A DNA stretch of 64,000 bases from Roseicyclus persicicus (GCF_012395815.1 NZ_JAAZQQ010000002.1:434001-498000); one strand, 5' to 3'; positions 17,206-25,519 are shown, counted from the stretch's first letter. Numbers and translations: made by a program. The notes: a model not told the origin generated them from the letters alone.

Positions 17206-18098
17206 CGGACCAGGACGTGACGGCCCGCGCGGCCGCGAAACCGCGCATCGCGCTCCTCGGCGAGTTCAGCGCCGGCAAGAGCACGCTGGCCAACGCGCTG
17301 CTTGGGCAGGACAGCTCGCCCGTGCGCGTGACGGCGACCCAGGTGCCGCCGATCTGGTACAGCGCCGGGTCGGACGATCCCGTCCATGTCGGCATCGACG
17401 GCACCGAGACCGTCATCGACCACGACGAGATCAGCCGCATCCCGGTGCTGGGCACGCGGGCGGTGCGGGTGTTCCTCGAGGCCGATCTGCTGGACGCGGT
17501 GGACCTGATCGACATGCCCGGCAGCTCCGACCCGAACATGTCGTCCGACATCTGGGATGCGCTCCTGCCGCTGGCCGACATCGTGCTGTGGTGCACGCCC
17601 GCGTCGCAGGCCTGGCGCCAGTCCGAGGCCGCGATCTGGGAGGGCGTTCCCGAAGAGCTGCAGGCGCGCAGCCTGCTGCTGCTCACGCGTATCGACACGG
17701 TGCGCAACGAGGTCGACCGCGCCCGGCTGCTGGCCCGGGTCCGCCGCGAGACCGCGGGCCAGTTCCGCGCCGTGCTGCCGGTGTCGCCGCTCCTTGCGAT
17801 GGAGGCGGGCGACGACGCCGACCTGCAACGCGCCTCGGGCCTGCCGCGCCTTATGGACGTGCTGGCCGAGGTGGTCGCCGATCTGCGCGCCCCCGCCCGC
17901 CGCACCGCCGACATCGCCGCCGACCTGCGCCGGGCCCGCGCCGGGGACAGCGGCGCGCCCGGGCCGGACGGGGCCGGGGACGGGGCAGGGGCCGAGCCTC
18001 AGGTGCCGCAGGGTGCCCCGTCGGGCGTGATGCCCCGCCGGATCCGTCCCGCGGGCGGGGCCGCGCGCCCGGGCCGCCCGCGCGAAGCGCTGATCTGA
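17202..18098 (+). CDS. Small dynamin-family GTPase
   Basis: 298 residues: a single G domain with intact G1 GEFSAGKST (20-28), a candidate switch-I Thr in VTATQVPP, G3 DMPG (104-107) and G4 TRID (162-165). The hallmark LWCTPASQAW (129-138) follows G3. GEFSAGKST is typical of dynamin-superfamily proteins rather than Era/Ras types. The last 60 residues are Gly/Pro/Arg-rich and probably disordered. It lacks the large helical stalk of the preceding gene's product, so the two may form a hetero-oligomer. It ends 37 bases before the next gene. Confidence 0.88.
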   Translation: MTDQDVTARAAAKPRIALLGEFSAGKSTLANALLGQDSSPVRVTATQVPPIWYSAGSDDPVHVGIDGTETVIDHDEISRIPVLGTRAVRVFLEADLLDAVDLIDMPGSSDPNMSSDIWDALLPLADIVLWCTPASQAWRQSEAAIWEGVPEELQARSLLLLTRIDTVRNEVDRARLLARVRRETAGQFRAVLPVSPLLAMEAGDDADLQRASGLPRLMDVLAEVVADLRAPARRTADIAADLRRARAGDSGAPGPDGAGDGAGAEPQVPQGAPSGVMPRRIRPAGGAARPGRPREALI

Positions 18099-18135
18099 CC
18101 GGCGCCGAGACCCCCATGACACCGGAGCGCCCCGC

Positions 18136-18501
18136 ATGACCCCCGACACCCTCGCCCGTCTCCGCCGCGCGGTGCCGGCCTGCTCGCTGGTGGTCTGGGC
18201 CGACATCGACAAGGGCACGGTGCTGGCCGCCGACGGCGACCTGGCCTATCCGCAGGAACATCTCGACGCGCTGGGGGCCTGCGCGGCGCAACTGCTGGAG
18301 GTCGCCGCCCCGGGCTCCGGCCGTCAGCCCGACAGCGCGCTGTTCGCCGGGCCGACCGGCTGCCGGGTGTTCTTCCGGGTGCCCGGGGCGCCGGCCGAGG
18401 CGATCTGCTGTCTCGGCGGGCCGGTCGCGGACCCCCCGGCGCTGCTCGACCGGCTCCGCGGGGCGCTTGCCGCCGCGCCGCACCCGGAGGCCGCGGCATG
18501 A
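18136..18501 (+). CDS. Roadblock/LC7-like small protein (tentative)
   Basis: 121 residues. The pattern VPACSLVVWADIDKGTVLAADG near the N-terminus, followed by a helix, a central hydrophobic strand and CRVFFRVPGAPAEAICCLGG, resembles roadblock/LC7 folds, which pair with small GTPases as regulators (for example MglB with MglA). No catalytic motif is visible. The position immediately after two GTPase genes supports that reading, but the match is by shape only. It overlaps the next gene by ATGA. Confidence 0.5.
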   Translation: MTPDTLARLRRAVPACSLVVWADIDKGTVLAADGDLAYPQEHLDALGACAAQLLEVAAPGSGRQPDSALFAGPTGCRVFFRVPGAPAEAICCLGGPVADPPALLDRLRGALAAAPHPEAAA

Positions 18502-19211
18502 ACCCGCGCGGCGCGGTGCGCGCGCGGCTGATCCAGGCGGCCCTCGACGGCCCGCCGCCGCCGATCCCGGCAACGCCGGACGACGCGCTGCGGGCGGTGC
18601 TCGACCGGGTCGACACGACGGTGCTGGCGCGGCGGCTGACGATCCGCGGCGCGGGCGGCCGGGCCATCGCCCTTGACGCGGCGAATCGGCGTCTGCTGTC
18701 GCTTGCGGGGGATGCGGGCGGCGGCGCGCTCGGCCCCGGCGACGCGGCGGCGGTGGCGGCGGCCCTGCGCAGTGCGCTGGCCGGGGGCGGGCCGGTGACG
18801 GTCCGGTCCGGCCCGGCCGCACCGGGCGCGGGGGCGGGGCAGGTGGGCCTGACGCCGGCGGCCGTCCTGTCCGCTGCGGGCCTGGCCCCCCTTCCGGCCG
18901 CGGCCGCCTGCGCGCCGTCGCCCGAGGCCCTGTGCACGGTCCGCCTTGGCGAAGGCGCGCCCGATCCCGCCGTGCCGGAGGACGCGGAGACCGCCGAGCT
19001 GGCCGACTGGGCGGCCGGGGCGCTGGACCAGCTCCTGTCCGACACCTTCCCGCTGGCCGCGAGCCTCGAGACGGAGGGCACGCTGTGGCTCGACTACGGC
19101 GCGGAGGGGCGCATCCGCATCGCGGGCGACCTGGGCGGTTTCGACGTCAGCGTCCTTGGCCCCGACCCGGACGCGCCCCGGCCCCGGTCCGGCGGCGCGG
19201 CCTGCGGGTGA
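18498..19211 (+). CDS. Hypothetical protein, last gene of kinase/dynamin operon
   Basis: 237 residues, family not recognised. No signal peptide or membrane helix. It seems to have an N-terminal alpha/beta part (TIRGAGGRAIALDAANRRLLSL, about residues 46-67), an Ala/Gly-rich middle and a C-terminal acidic part with WLDYGAEGRIRIAGDLGGF. Codon use is as GC-biased as its neighbours and it overlaps the roadblock-like gene by ATGA, so it is very probably a real member of the operon. It ends 18 bases before the convergent metal ATPase gene. Confidence 0.75.
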   Translation: MNPRGAVRARLIQAALDGPPPPIPATPDDALRAVLDRVDTTVLARRLTIRGAGGRAIALDAANRRLLSLAGDAGGGALGPGDAAAVAAALRSALAGGGPVTVRSGPAAPGAGAGQVGLTPAAVLSAAGLAPLPAAAACAPSPEALCTVRLGEGAPDPAVPEDAETAELADWAAGALDQLLSDTFPLAASLETEGTLWLDYGAEGRIRIAGDLGGFDVSVLGPDPDAPRPRSGGAACG

Positions 19212-19229
19212 CGCGGCGGGAGGCCCAGA

Positions 19230-21143
19230 TCACCGCGCGCCGTCCGGGGCGAGGCCGGCCTGCCCTGCGGGGACGGGTGGCGGCGTTGTGGCGGGGTCAT
19301 GGGGCGTGATGCGCAGGGCGCGCAGCGCGTTCAGGATCACGGCGACGTCGATGACCTCCTGCAGGAGCGCGCCCTGCACCGGCGTAAGGTAGCCGAAGGC
19401 CGCCGCGATCATTCCCAGCACCGACAGGCCGATCCCGGCGACGACGCTTTCGACGGCGATGCGGCGGGCCCCGCGCGCGATCTCGATCCCCGGACCCAGC
19501 CGGTCGATGCGGTCCACCAGGAGCACCACGTCCGCCGCCTCGGCCGAGGCCGCCGCGCCCCGCGCCCCCATCGCCACGCCCACGTCGGCCGCCGCAAGGG
19601 CGGGCGCGTCGTTGACGCCGTCGCCCACCATCATCACGGGCCCGTTCTTGCGCTCGGTCAGCACCAGAAGCACCTTCTGGTCCGGCGTCAGGCCCGCGCG
19701 CAGCCCGTCGAGGCCCAGCCCCTCGGTCACGCGCTCGGCCACGTCCGCCCGGTCGCCGGTGGCGAGCAGGATGCGCGAGATCCCCTCCCGCCGCAGCCCG
19801 TCCAGCATGGCGCCCGCACCCTCGCGCAGCGGGTCGGACATGACGAGGTGCCCCGCCATGCGGCCATCCACGGCCACCGCGACGAGGACGGAGCCCGCGG
19901 CCATGGCGGGGTGATCGCCCGGCCGCCGCCCGACGCGCGACGCGACGAAGCCGTCCCCGCCGACGATGACCTTGCGGCCCTCGACATGGCCGAGGACGCC
20001 CTCGCCGGGGATCTCCGCCACCTCGGACGGCACGGCGAGGGGCAAGCCGCGCGCCTTGGCGGCCGCGACGATCGCCTGCGCGACCGGATGCTTGGACGCC
20101 TGGTCGAGCGCCGCGGCGAGGCGCAGGATGTCGTCCTCCGCCATGCCGTCGTGGCTGTCGATCGACACGATCTGCGGGCGGCCGTCGGTCAGTGTGCCGG
20201 TCTTGTCCAGGATCAGCGTGCGGATGCGCGCCATCGTCTCCAGCGGCCCCGCGCCCTTGATCAGCACCCCGAAATGCGCCGCCCGCGACAGCCCCGCGAC
20301 CAGCGCGACCGGCACGGCGAGGATCAGCGGACAGGGCGTGGCCACCACCAGCACGGCGACCGCCCGGATCGGGTCGCCGGTGGCCCACCAGGCGGCGACG
20401 GCGATGCCCACGGTGACGGCGAGAAAGCCCAGCGACCAGCGGTCGGCCAGCCGCGACATCGGCGCCTTGGATGCCTGCGCCGCCTCGACCAGCCGGACGA
20501 TCCCGGCGTAGGTGCTGTCCTTCGCCTCGCGCGTGGCGGTCAGGTCGAAGGCCTCGCCCGCGTTGGTCGCGCCGCTCATCGCCTCGGCCCCCTGCGCCAG
20601 CCGCACCGGCAATGACTCGCCCGTCAGCGCCGAGGTGTCGACGAAGGCCGCCGCCGAGGCCACCGCCCCGTCCACCGGCACCACGTCGCCCTGCCGGATC
20701 AGCAGGCGGTCGCCGGGGGCGATCCGGTCCAGCGGCACCTCCTCCAGCCCGCCGTTGCGGTGCCGGGTCGCGGTCCGGGGCACGCGGGACAGCAGGTCGT
20801 GCATCTCGGCCCTGGCGCGGCCCTCGGCGAAGGCCTCGAGGAAGGTGCCGCCCGAATACATCACCGCGACCACCGCCGCCGCGAGCGTCTCGCCGAAGAC
20901 CAGCGCCGCGGACATGGACAGCGCGGCGACGATGTCGAGGCCGACCTCGCCCGAGCGCAGGCTGCGCAGGATCTCGACCACCAGCGCCGCCAGCGCGGGC
21001 ACGACGCCGGCGATCCAGACCATGTCCGCGAGGGCGCCCCGGCCGGCGACGGAGAACCCCAGCCCCGCCGTCAGGCCGGCCGCGGCCAGCACCAGGATGG
21101 CCGTCTTGACGCGATCGGTGCGGGTCCTGTCCATGCGGCTCAT
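19230..21143 (-). CDS. Heavy-metal P1B-type ATPase lacking an N-terminal metal-binding domain
   Basis: 637 residues. All P-type motifs are present: TGES (174-177, actuator), TPCPLI (269-274, the intramembrane metal site), DKTGT (313-317, phosphorylated Asp) and MVGDGVNDAPAL. There is no CxxC heavy-metal domain before the first membrane helix (about 13-30), making it shorter than CopA or ZntA. The CPL variant of the membrane motif leaves the metal undetermined; zinc, cadmium or cobalt efflux are the likely options. The gene stands alone, convergent with the kinase/dynamin operon, and no metal-responsive regulator gene adjoins it. Confidence 0.9.
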   Translation of the reverse strand: MSRMDRTRTDRVKTAILVLAAAGLTAGLGFSVAGRGALADMVWIAGVVPALAALVVEILRSLRSGEVGLDIVAALSMSAALVFGETLAAAVVAVMYSGGTFLEAFAEGRARAEMHDLLSRVPRTATRHRNGGLEEVPLDRIAPGDRLLIRQGDVVPVDGAVASAAAFVDTSALTGESLPVRLAQGAEAMSGATNAGEAFDLTATREAKDSTYAGIVRLVEAAQASKAPMSRLADRWSLGFLAVTVGIAVAAWWATGDPIRAVAVLVVATPCPLILAVPVALVAGLSRAAHFGVLIKGAGPLETMARIRTLILDKTGTLTDGRPQIVSIDSHDGMAEDDILRLAAALDQASKHPVAQAIVAAAKARGLPLAVPSEVAEIPGEGVLGHVEGRKVIVGGDGFVASRVGRRPGDHPAMAAGSVLVAVAVDGRMAGHLVMSDPLREGAGAMLDGLRREGISRILLATGDRADVAERVTEGLGLDGLRAGLTPDQKVLLVLTERKNGPVMMVGDGVNDAPALAAADVGVAMGARGAAASAEAADVVLLVDRIDRLGPGIEIARGARRIAVESVVAGIGLSVLGMIAAAFGYLTPVQGALLQEVIDVAVILNALRALRITPHDPATTPPPVPAGQAGLAPDGAR

Positions 21144-21480
21144 GCTTCCCGGGCCGGGGCGGCGGTCGACTGCGCTACGGAAATGGACCGTCCGACGCCG
21201 AGGCCGCCGGCCCGGGCCGCATCATCGCGCAGGAGGGCCGGGGCGTCGAGCCTGCTTCGCCATCCCCGCGCCGCACCTGCCACGCCGCGGCGGTCCCGGT
21301 CGGATCGCCGCCCCTTGGCGCATGGCCGGCGTCCGTGCAGGCGGATGACCCCGACACGCCCGTCCCGCTGCCGTCGGCGCAGCCGTGCCTGCGCCCCGCG
21401 AAAAGGGCCGCGTCCCGGAGGACGCGGCCCTGTCGGTCGAGGTGGGGCAGGGCGCCTGTGGGCACCCTGCCGGGGGGGGG
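21144..21480. other. Intergenic region with terminator
   Basis: 337 bases between the metal ATPase start and the GMC oxidoreductase stop. Apart from the minus-strand terminator at 21401-21431 I see no gene. The part from 21144 to about 21400 should carry the ATPase promoter, but no clear -35/-10 pair stands out. Short ORFs on both strands here look like chance readings of GC-rich DNA. Confidence 0.6.
21401..21431 (-). terminator. Rho-independent terminator of the GMC operon
   Basis: A perfect 12-bp stem, AGGGCCGCGTCC pairing with GGACGCGGCCCT, with a 4-base loop. On the minus strand the stem is followed by TTT(T) before GC-rich sequence. It lies about 50 bases beyond the stop of the GMC oxidoreductase gene, the last gene of that minus-strand cluster. 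Confidence 0.85.
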
Positions 21481-23052
21481 TCAGAGCGCGCCGGCCGACA
21501 TCTGGCGGGCGATGTGGTCGGCCTGCCGGATCGCCAGCGCCACGATGGTCAGCGTCGGGTTCTCCGCCGCGCCGGTCGTGAACTGCGAGCCGTCCGAGAC
21601 GAACAGGTTGGCGACGTCGTGCGTCTGGCCCCAGCGGTTGACCACCCCGTCGCGCGGGTTCTCGGACATCCGGTTCGTGCCGAGGTTGTGCGTCGACGGG
21701 TAGGGCGGCGTCGGGAAGGTGCGGGTCGCGCCCACCGCCTCGTAGATCGCCTGGCCGCGGGCATAGGCGTGGTTGCGCATCGCGACGTCGTTGGGGTGAT
21801 CGTCGAAATGCACGTTCGCCACCGGCAGGCCCCAGCGGTCGGTGACGTCGTGGTTCAGCGTCACCCGGTTGGTTTCCTGCGGCATGTCCTCGCCCACGAT
21901 CCACATGCCGGCCATGTTCTGGTAGCTGTCGAGGGCCGAGGTGAACTCGCGCCCCCAGCCGCCCGGATCGAGGAAGGCCGCCATGAAGGGCAGGCCCAGC
22001 GCCAGCGTCTCCAGCTCGTAGCCCGCGACGAAGCCGCGCGAGGGATCGTGCCGCGCCTCGTCCTGGATGATGCCCGCCATGGTCGTGCCGCGCCACATGC
22101 GCACCGGCTGGTCGAACACGCCGTAGACCGAGCCGGTGACGTGGCGCATGTAGTTGCGCCCGACCTGGCCCGAGGAATTGGCGAGCCCGTCGGGGAACAT
22201 CGACGAGGCCGAGTTGAGCAGGAGCCGCGGGCTCTCGAAGGAGTTGCCGGCGACGCAGACGATGCGCGCGCGCTGGAACTGCAGGGCGCCGTCGCGGTCG
22301 AAGTACTCGACCCCGGTCACCAGCCCGCGGTCGTCGTGCAGGATGCGCGCGACATGGGCGTTCTCGCGCACCTCGAGGTTGCCGGTGGCCTCGCCCCGCG
22401 GGATGTCGGTGTAGGCCGCCGACCACTTGGCGCCCCACTTGCAGCCCTGGAAGCAGAAGCCCGTCTGCTGGCAGGCGGGCCGGCCGTCGAAATCGGCCGA
22501 GTTGATCGCCATGCGCCCGGTATGCACCTCCTCGTAGCCGACCGCGCGGGCGCCGGCCTCGAAGACCTTGTAGTTGTTGTTGCCGGGCAGGCCCGCGCGG
22601 CCGCCGGTGCGGGTGACGCCCAGCTTTTCCTCGGCCAGGTCGTACCAGGGCGCCATCTCGACCTCGTCGATCGGCCAGTCGAGCAGGTTCGCGCCCTGCA
22701 CGCGGCCATAGGTCGTCGCGGCCTTCCACTCATGCGGCTGGAAGCGGATCGAGGCGCCGGCCCAATGGGTCGTGGTGCCGCCGACGGCCTTCACGATCCA
22801 GGCGGGCAAGCCCGAGAAATCCCGCGCGACGCGCCAGTCGCCCGAGGTGGTGCGCGGGTCGGTCCAGGCGAGCTGCCCGAAGCTGTCCCACTCGTCGTTG
22901 AGGTAATCCTCGGGCAGGTAGCGCCCGCCGGCTTCGAGGGCCACGACGCTGACGCCGCGCTGGGCCAGTTCGTTGGCCAGCACGCCGCCGCCCGCGCCGG
23001 TGCCGATGATGACGACCACGCCGTCGTCGTTGAGGTCGAATGGAGCTGCCAT
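21481..23052 (-). CDS. GMC-family FAD oxidoreductase
   Basis: 523 residues of the gluconate/sorbose-dehydrogenase branch of GMC oxidoreductases. The FAD-binding loop GTGAGGG lies at 17-23 after strand VVVIIG. The C-terminal GMC signature carries HNLGTNRMSENP and the ending NLFVSDGSQF...NPTLTIVALA, with the active-site base probably in the HNLG region. A cysteine-rich insert CQQTGFCFQGCKWG (about 191-204) is typical of membrane-bound alcohol or sugar-acid dehydrogenases. Its partner is probably the small Tat protein encoded 20 bases upstream. The substrate is not known. No cytochrome subunit gene lies in the window. Confidence 0.9.
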   Translation of the reverse strand: MAAPFDLNDDGVVVIIGTGAGGGVLANELAQRGVSVVALEAGGRYLPEDYLNDEWDSFGQLAWTDPRTTSGDWRVARDFSGLPAWIVKAVGGTTTHWAGASIRFQPHEWKAATTYGRVQGANLLDWPIDEVEMAPWYDLAEEKLGVTRTGGRAGLPGNNNYKVFEAGARAVGYEEVHTGRMAINSADFDGRPACQQTGFCFQGCKWGAKWSAAYTDIPRGEATGNLEVRENAHVARILHDDRGLVTGVEYFDRDGALQFQRARIVCVAGNSFESPRLLLNSASSMFPDGLANSSGQVGRNYMRHVTGSVYGVFDQPVRMWRGTTMAGIIQDEARHDPSRGFVAGYELETLALGLPFMAAFLDPGGWGREFTSALDSYQNMAGMWIVGEDMPQETNRVTLNHDVTDRWGLPVANVHFDDHPNDVAMRNHAYARGQAIYEAVGATRTFPTPPYPSTHNLGTNRMSENPRDGVVNRWGQTHDVANLFVSDGSQFTTGAAENPTLTIVALAIRQADHIARQMSAGAL

Positions 23053-23072
23053 GGTGTGTCCTCCCTTTCAGA

Positions 23073-23594
23073 TCACAGCCAGGTGATGTCGTCGAAGCCG
23101 CGGTGGAGGTATCCACCCTGGCTGAAGCTTTCGCCCTCGTAGCCGAACAGCGGCCAGACCTCCTTCTGGTTGTAGAGGCCGGTCACGAGGCCGCCGCGGA
23201 TCTGCTGGAAGAAGGCGCTGTCCTCCATCGACCGCAGGATGTCGACGCGGTCGCGTTCCCAGCCGGTGCCGACGTAGCTGGGAAAGCCGCGCCCGCGCGC
23301 CGCCGCGTCCAGCGCGGCGATGCCGGCGGTGATGGCCGCGGCCTGCTCGGGGGTGTCGTAGCCGCGCACGGCGACGACGTAGTATTCGTCGGCGACGTAG
23401 TCGTGCGGGTAGATGTCCCGCGCCATCTGCACCAGTGTGGCGAAGGTCTCGGAGTCGAGATGGGTGGTCTCGATCGCCCAGGCGGCGTTGGGCGCGGCGA
23501 TGAAGCCTGCCCCCACCACGAAGGCACCCATGGCGCTGGCCCGCGCCAGAAGCTGACGGCGTGTCAGGCCACGTGGAGTCTCGTGCTTGCTCAT
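23073..23594 (-). CDS. Tat-exported small subunit of a GMC dehydrogenase (gluconate 2-dehydrogenase subunit 3-like)
   Basis: 173 residues with a twin-arginine signal (LTRRQLLARASAMGAFVVGAG, cleavage near AAWA). The mature part resembles subunit 3 of gluconate 2-dehydrogenase, with MARDIYPHDYVADEYYVVAV and a C-terminal QGGYLHRGFDDITWL. This subunit escorts the flavoprotein, which lacks its own signal, through the Tat pathway. The ATG at 23594 is chosen for its strong GGGAGGA ribosome site and the immediate Tat signal. It lies just upstream of the GMC gene in the same operon. Confidence 0.85.
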   Translation of the reverse strand: MSKHETPRGLTRRQLLARASAMGAFVVGAGFIAAPNAAWAIETTHLDSETFATLVQMARDIYPHDYVADEYYVVAVRGYDTPEQAAAITAGIAALDAAARGRGFPSYVGTGWERDRVDILRSMEDSAFFQQIRGGLVTGLYNQKEVWPLFGYEGESFSQGGYLHRGFDDITWL

Positions 23595-23650
23595 GTCTGT
23601 TCCTCCCTTGAACCGTTGACGGCGCAGGACGCCGCCGCAGGCCGCCCCGA

Positions 23651-24046
23651 TCACAGGAAGCGGCCACCTCTTTGCAGGACCTCGATCTGGTAGCCGTCGG
23701 GGTCCGCGACGAAGAAGAAGCGGGCGATCACCTCGCCCGCGGGCGCGAAATCCACCAGCCGGCGCGGCGCCAGCCCCGCGGCCTCGAAGCGCGCGTGTTC
23801 GGCGGCGGCGTCAGTGACGGACACCGCGAAATGCCCGTAGCCGTCGCCGAGGTCGTAGGGGTCGGTCCGGCCCTTGTTGACCGTCAGTTCCAGCTCGAAC
23901 GTGCTTTCCCCGTTCGACAGGTACACGAGCGTGAAATCCGGGAAATCGAGCCGGTCCGCCACCGTCAGGCCAAAGGCCTCGCGGTAGAAGGCGACCGATC
24001 GTGCCTCGTCCAGCACGCGGATCATGCTGTGGATTGCCTTGGCCAA
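23651..24046 (-). CDS. VOC-family protein (glyoxalase I-like)
   Basis: 131 residues in two beta-alpha-beta-beta-beta modules: IHSMIRVLDEARSVAFYREAFG, then YGHFAVSV and ADPDGYQIEVLQRG. Candidate metal ligands are His6 of IHSMIRV, Glu in ELELTVN, His in GHFAV and Glu in YQIEVLQ, as in lactoylglutathione lyase. It may convert the methylglutathione adduct of a 2-oxoaldehyde or an analogue. It sits between a ribbon-helix-helix gene and the GMC pair, all on the minus strand, so it probably shares their pathway. Confidence 0.88.
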   Translation of the reverse strand: MAKAIHSMIRVLDEARSVAFYREAFGLTVADRLDFPDFTLVYLSNGESTFELELTVNKGRTDPYDLGDGYGHFAVSVTDAAAEHARFEAAGLAPRRLVDFAPAGEVIARFFFVADPDGYQIEVLQRGGRFL

Positions 24047-24152
24047 CGCTCTGTCTCCTGTCCGTTGTCTGGGGTCGGAACAGGATAGACTCGGGTGGGC
24101 CGGGGGCGGGTAGTATCGGGATACTACCCCGTGCGGAATGGCCCGCGGCGCG

Positions 24153-24446
24153 CTACTCCGCGGCGATCTGCGCGGCCCGCGGGCGTTCGCCCGAGGCCAT
24201 GAACACCAGGCAGGCCGTGCGCAGGAGCGAGGTGAAATTCGGCGGCTCGCCGCGCAGGATCAGCACCTCGGAGTGCAGCTGCGAGATGAAGGCGGGCGTG
24301 CTGAGCCCGTCGCGGGCCGAGATCTGGTCAAGCAGGTCCCAGAACGCGTTTTCCAGCCTGATGCTGGTGCTCTGACCATTGATCCTCAGCCGCCGCGTCG
24401 TCAGGGCGTAGCGGTGCGGGTCCTGTCCGGCAAAGACTTCACACAT
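24153..24446 (-). CDS. Ribbon-helix-helix DNA-binding protein
   Basis: 97 residues. TTRRLRINGQSTSIRLENAFWDLLDQISARDGLST (about 16-50) fits a ribbon-helix-helix: a beta strand with alternating residues then two helices. The rest is helical. Members of this family in alphaproteobacteria are small DNA-binding proteins, sometimes autoregulatory. The ATG at 24446 follows GGGGAAGGA. A perfect 12-bp palindrome lies directly upstream of that site and may be its operator. The frame extends upstream but lacks protein-like character there. Confidence 0.82.
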   Translation of the reverse strand: MCEVFAGQDPHRYALTTRRLRINGQSTSIRLENAFWDLLDQISARDGLSTPAFISQLHSEVLILRGEPPNFTSLLRTACLVFMASGERPRAAQIAAE

Positions 24447-24460
24447 GGCTTCCTTCCCCT

Positions 24461-24472
24461 TCTTGTACAAGA
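24461..24472. promoter_or_regulatory. Palindrome TCTTGTACAAGA upstream of the RHH gene
   Basis: A perfect 12-bp palindrome 14 bases before the ribbon-helix-helix start codon, immediately upstream of its ribosome site. Ribbon-helix-helix dimers bind short palindromes, so autoregulation is plausible, but nothing more than the position supports it. Confidence 0.4.
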
Positions 24473-24579
24473 TGGATGGGACCCGCCGGTCTGGGGGCGG
24501 GTGCCGCAAGGTGACCGAAAAAGCTTCGGCGCGGCGACGGGTGCTGTCCAGAACAATCGTCGCTGCACCTGCAAAGGTT

Positions 24580-25392
24580 TCAGTCGAACATGTCGGGCTG
24601 ATCGACCACCAGCTGGTTCCAGATCGTCTGGAAATGCAGCCAGCCGATGTACTCGCTGCCGACATGCTCGCGCGAATAGCGGGCGCGGTCGGCGGGGATG
24701 CGGATGGGCTCGATCCCCGAGGCGGCGATGGCCAGCTGCTGCTGGCAGCAGCGCTCCAGCGCGATGAACCAGAAGGCCGCGCTTTCGATGGAATGGCGGC
24801 TGGCGGTGAGCAGGCCGTGGTTCTGGTGCAGCGCGGCCTTCACGCCCTTGAACGCCTTGGCCACGTCCGAGCCCGCGTGGTTTCCCACCGCCACCGCGCC
24901 GCCCTGTTCGCCGATCACCACGTGATCCTCGAAGAAGGCGCAGGCGTCCTGCGTGATCGGGTCGATCGGCCGGCCCGTCGCGCACCAGGCGGTGCCGTAG
25001 GTGGTGTGGGCGTGGCACATGGCGATGATGTCGGGGTGTTCCTCGTGCACGTTCGCGTGCAGCACGAACCCCGCGCGGTTGACCGCATGGGTGCCCTCGA
25101 TCACCCGGCCGGCATGGTCGACGAGGATCAGGTTCGACACCTTCACCTTGTCGAAATGCACGCACATCGGGTTGGTCCAGTAGAGCTCGGGCCGCTCGGG
25201 GTCGCGCACCGTCAGGTGGCCGGCGAACCCGTAGTCGAAGCCGTGCAGCGCGAAGGCCCGGCAGGCGGCGACGAGGCGTTCCTTGCGGTGGCGGCGCTCG
25301 TCCTCGACGGTGTCGAAGTCCGGCAGTACCGGAAAGATCAGCCCGTCCTGTTCGGGCTGGTAGATCGAGACGCGGTTTCCGAGATCGAGCAT
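24580..25392 (-). CDS. Class II aldolase/adducin-family protein
   Basis: 270 residues with the zinc-binding layout of class II aldolases: CHAHTTYG supplies two His and HQNHGLLTA a further His, with EEHPDI nearby and DHVVIGEQGG between. It probably cleaves or isomerises a sugar phosphate or a related hydroxy acid; some relatives are decarboxylases. The ATG at 25392 is used because GGGAGG lies 8 bases upstream. It is first in the minus-strand run leading to the GMC dehydrogenase and is divergent from a LysR regulator. Confidence 0.88.
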   Translation of the reverse strand: MLDLGNRVSIYQPEQDGLIFPVLPDFDTVEDERRHRKERLVAACRAFALHGFDYGFAGHLTVRDPERPELYWTNPMCVHFDKVKVSNLILVDHAGRVIEGTHAVNRAGFVLHANVHEEHPDIIAMCHAHTTYGTAWCATGRPIDPITQDACAFFEDHVVIGEQGGAVAVGNHAGSDVAKAFKGVKAALHQNHGLLTASRHSIESAAFWFIALERCCQQQLAIAASGIEPIRIPADRARYSREHVGSEYIGWLHFQTIWNQLVVDQPDMFD

Positions 25393-25519
25393 GGCCTTGG
25401 TCCTCCCTTCGGCGTGATGATCGGGCGGGGACACGCGCGGCCTCCTCCCCGCCGCGCGGTCGACCCGCCCTCGGCGCAGTATTGAAACCGCGCGCAGGAC
25501 CAGCAATTCTGCGGTGGCA

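Noticed and set aside
14346-18098. A 1250-residue plus-strand ORF covering the GTPase region
   Set aside because: Only its last 298 codons (from 17202) are a gene; the earlier part is an out-of-frame reading of the two upstream genes.
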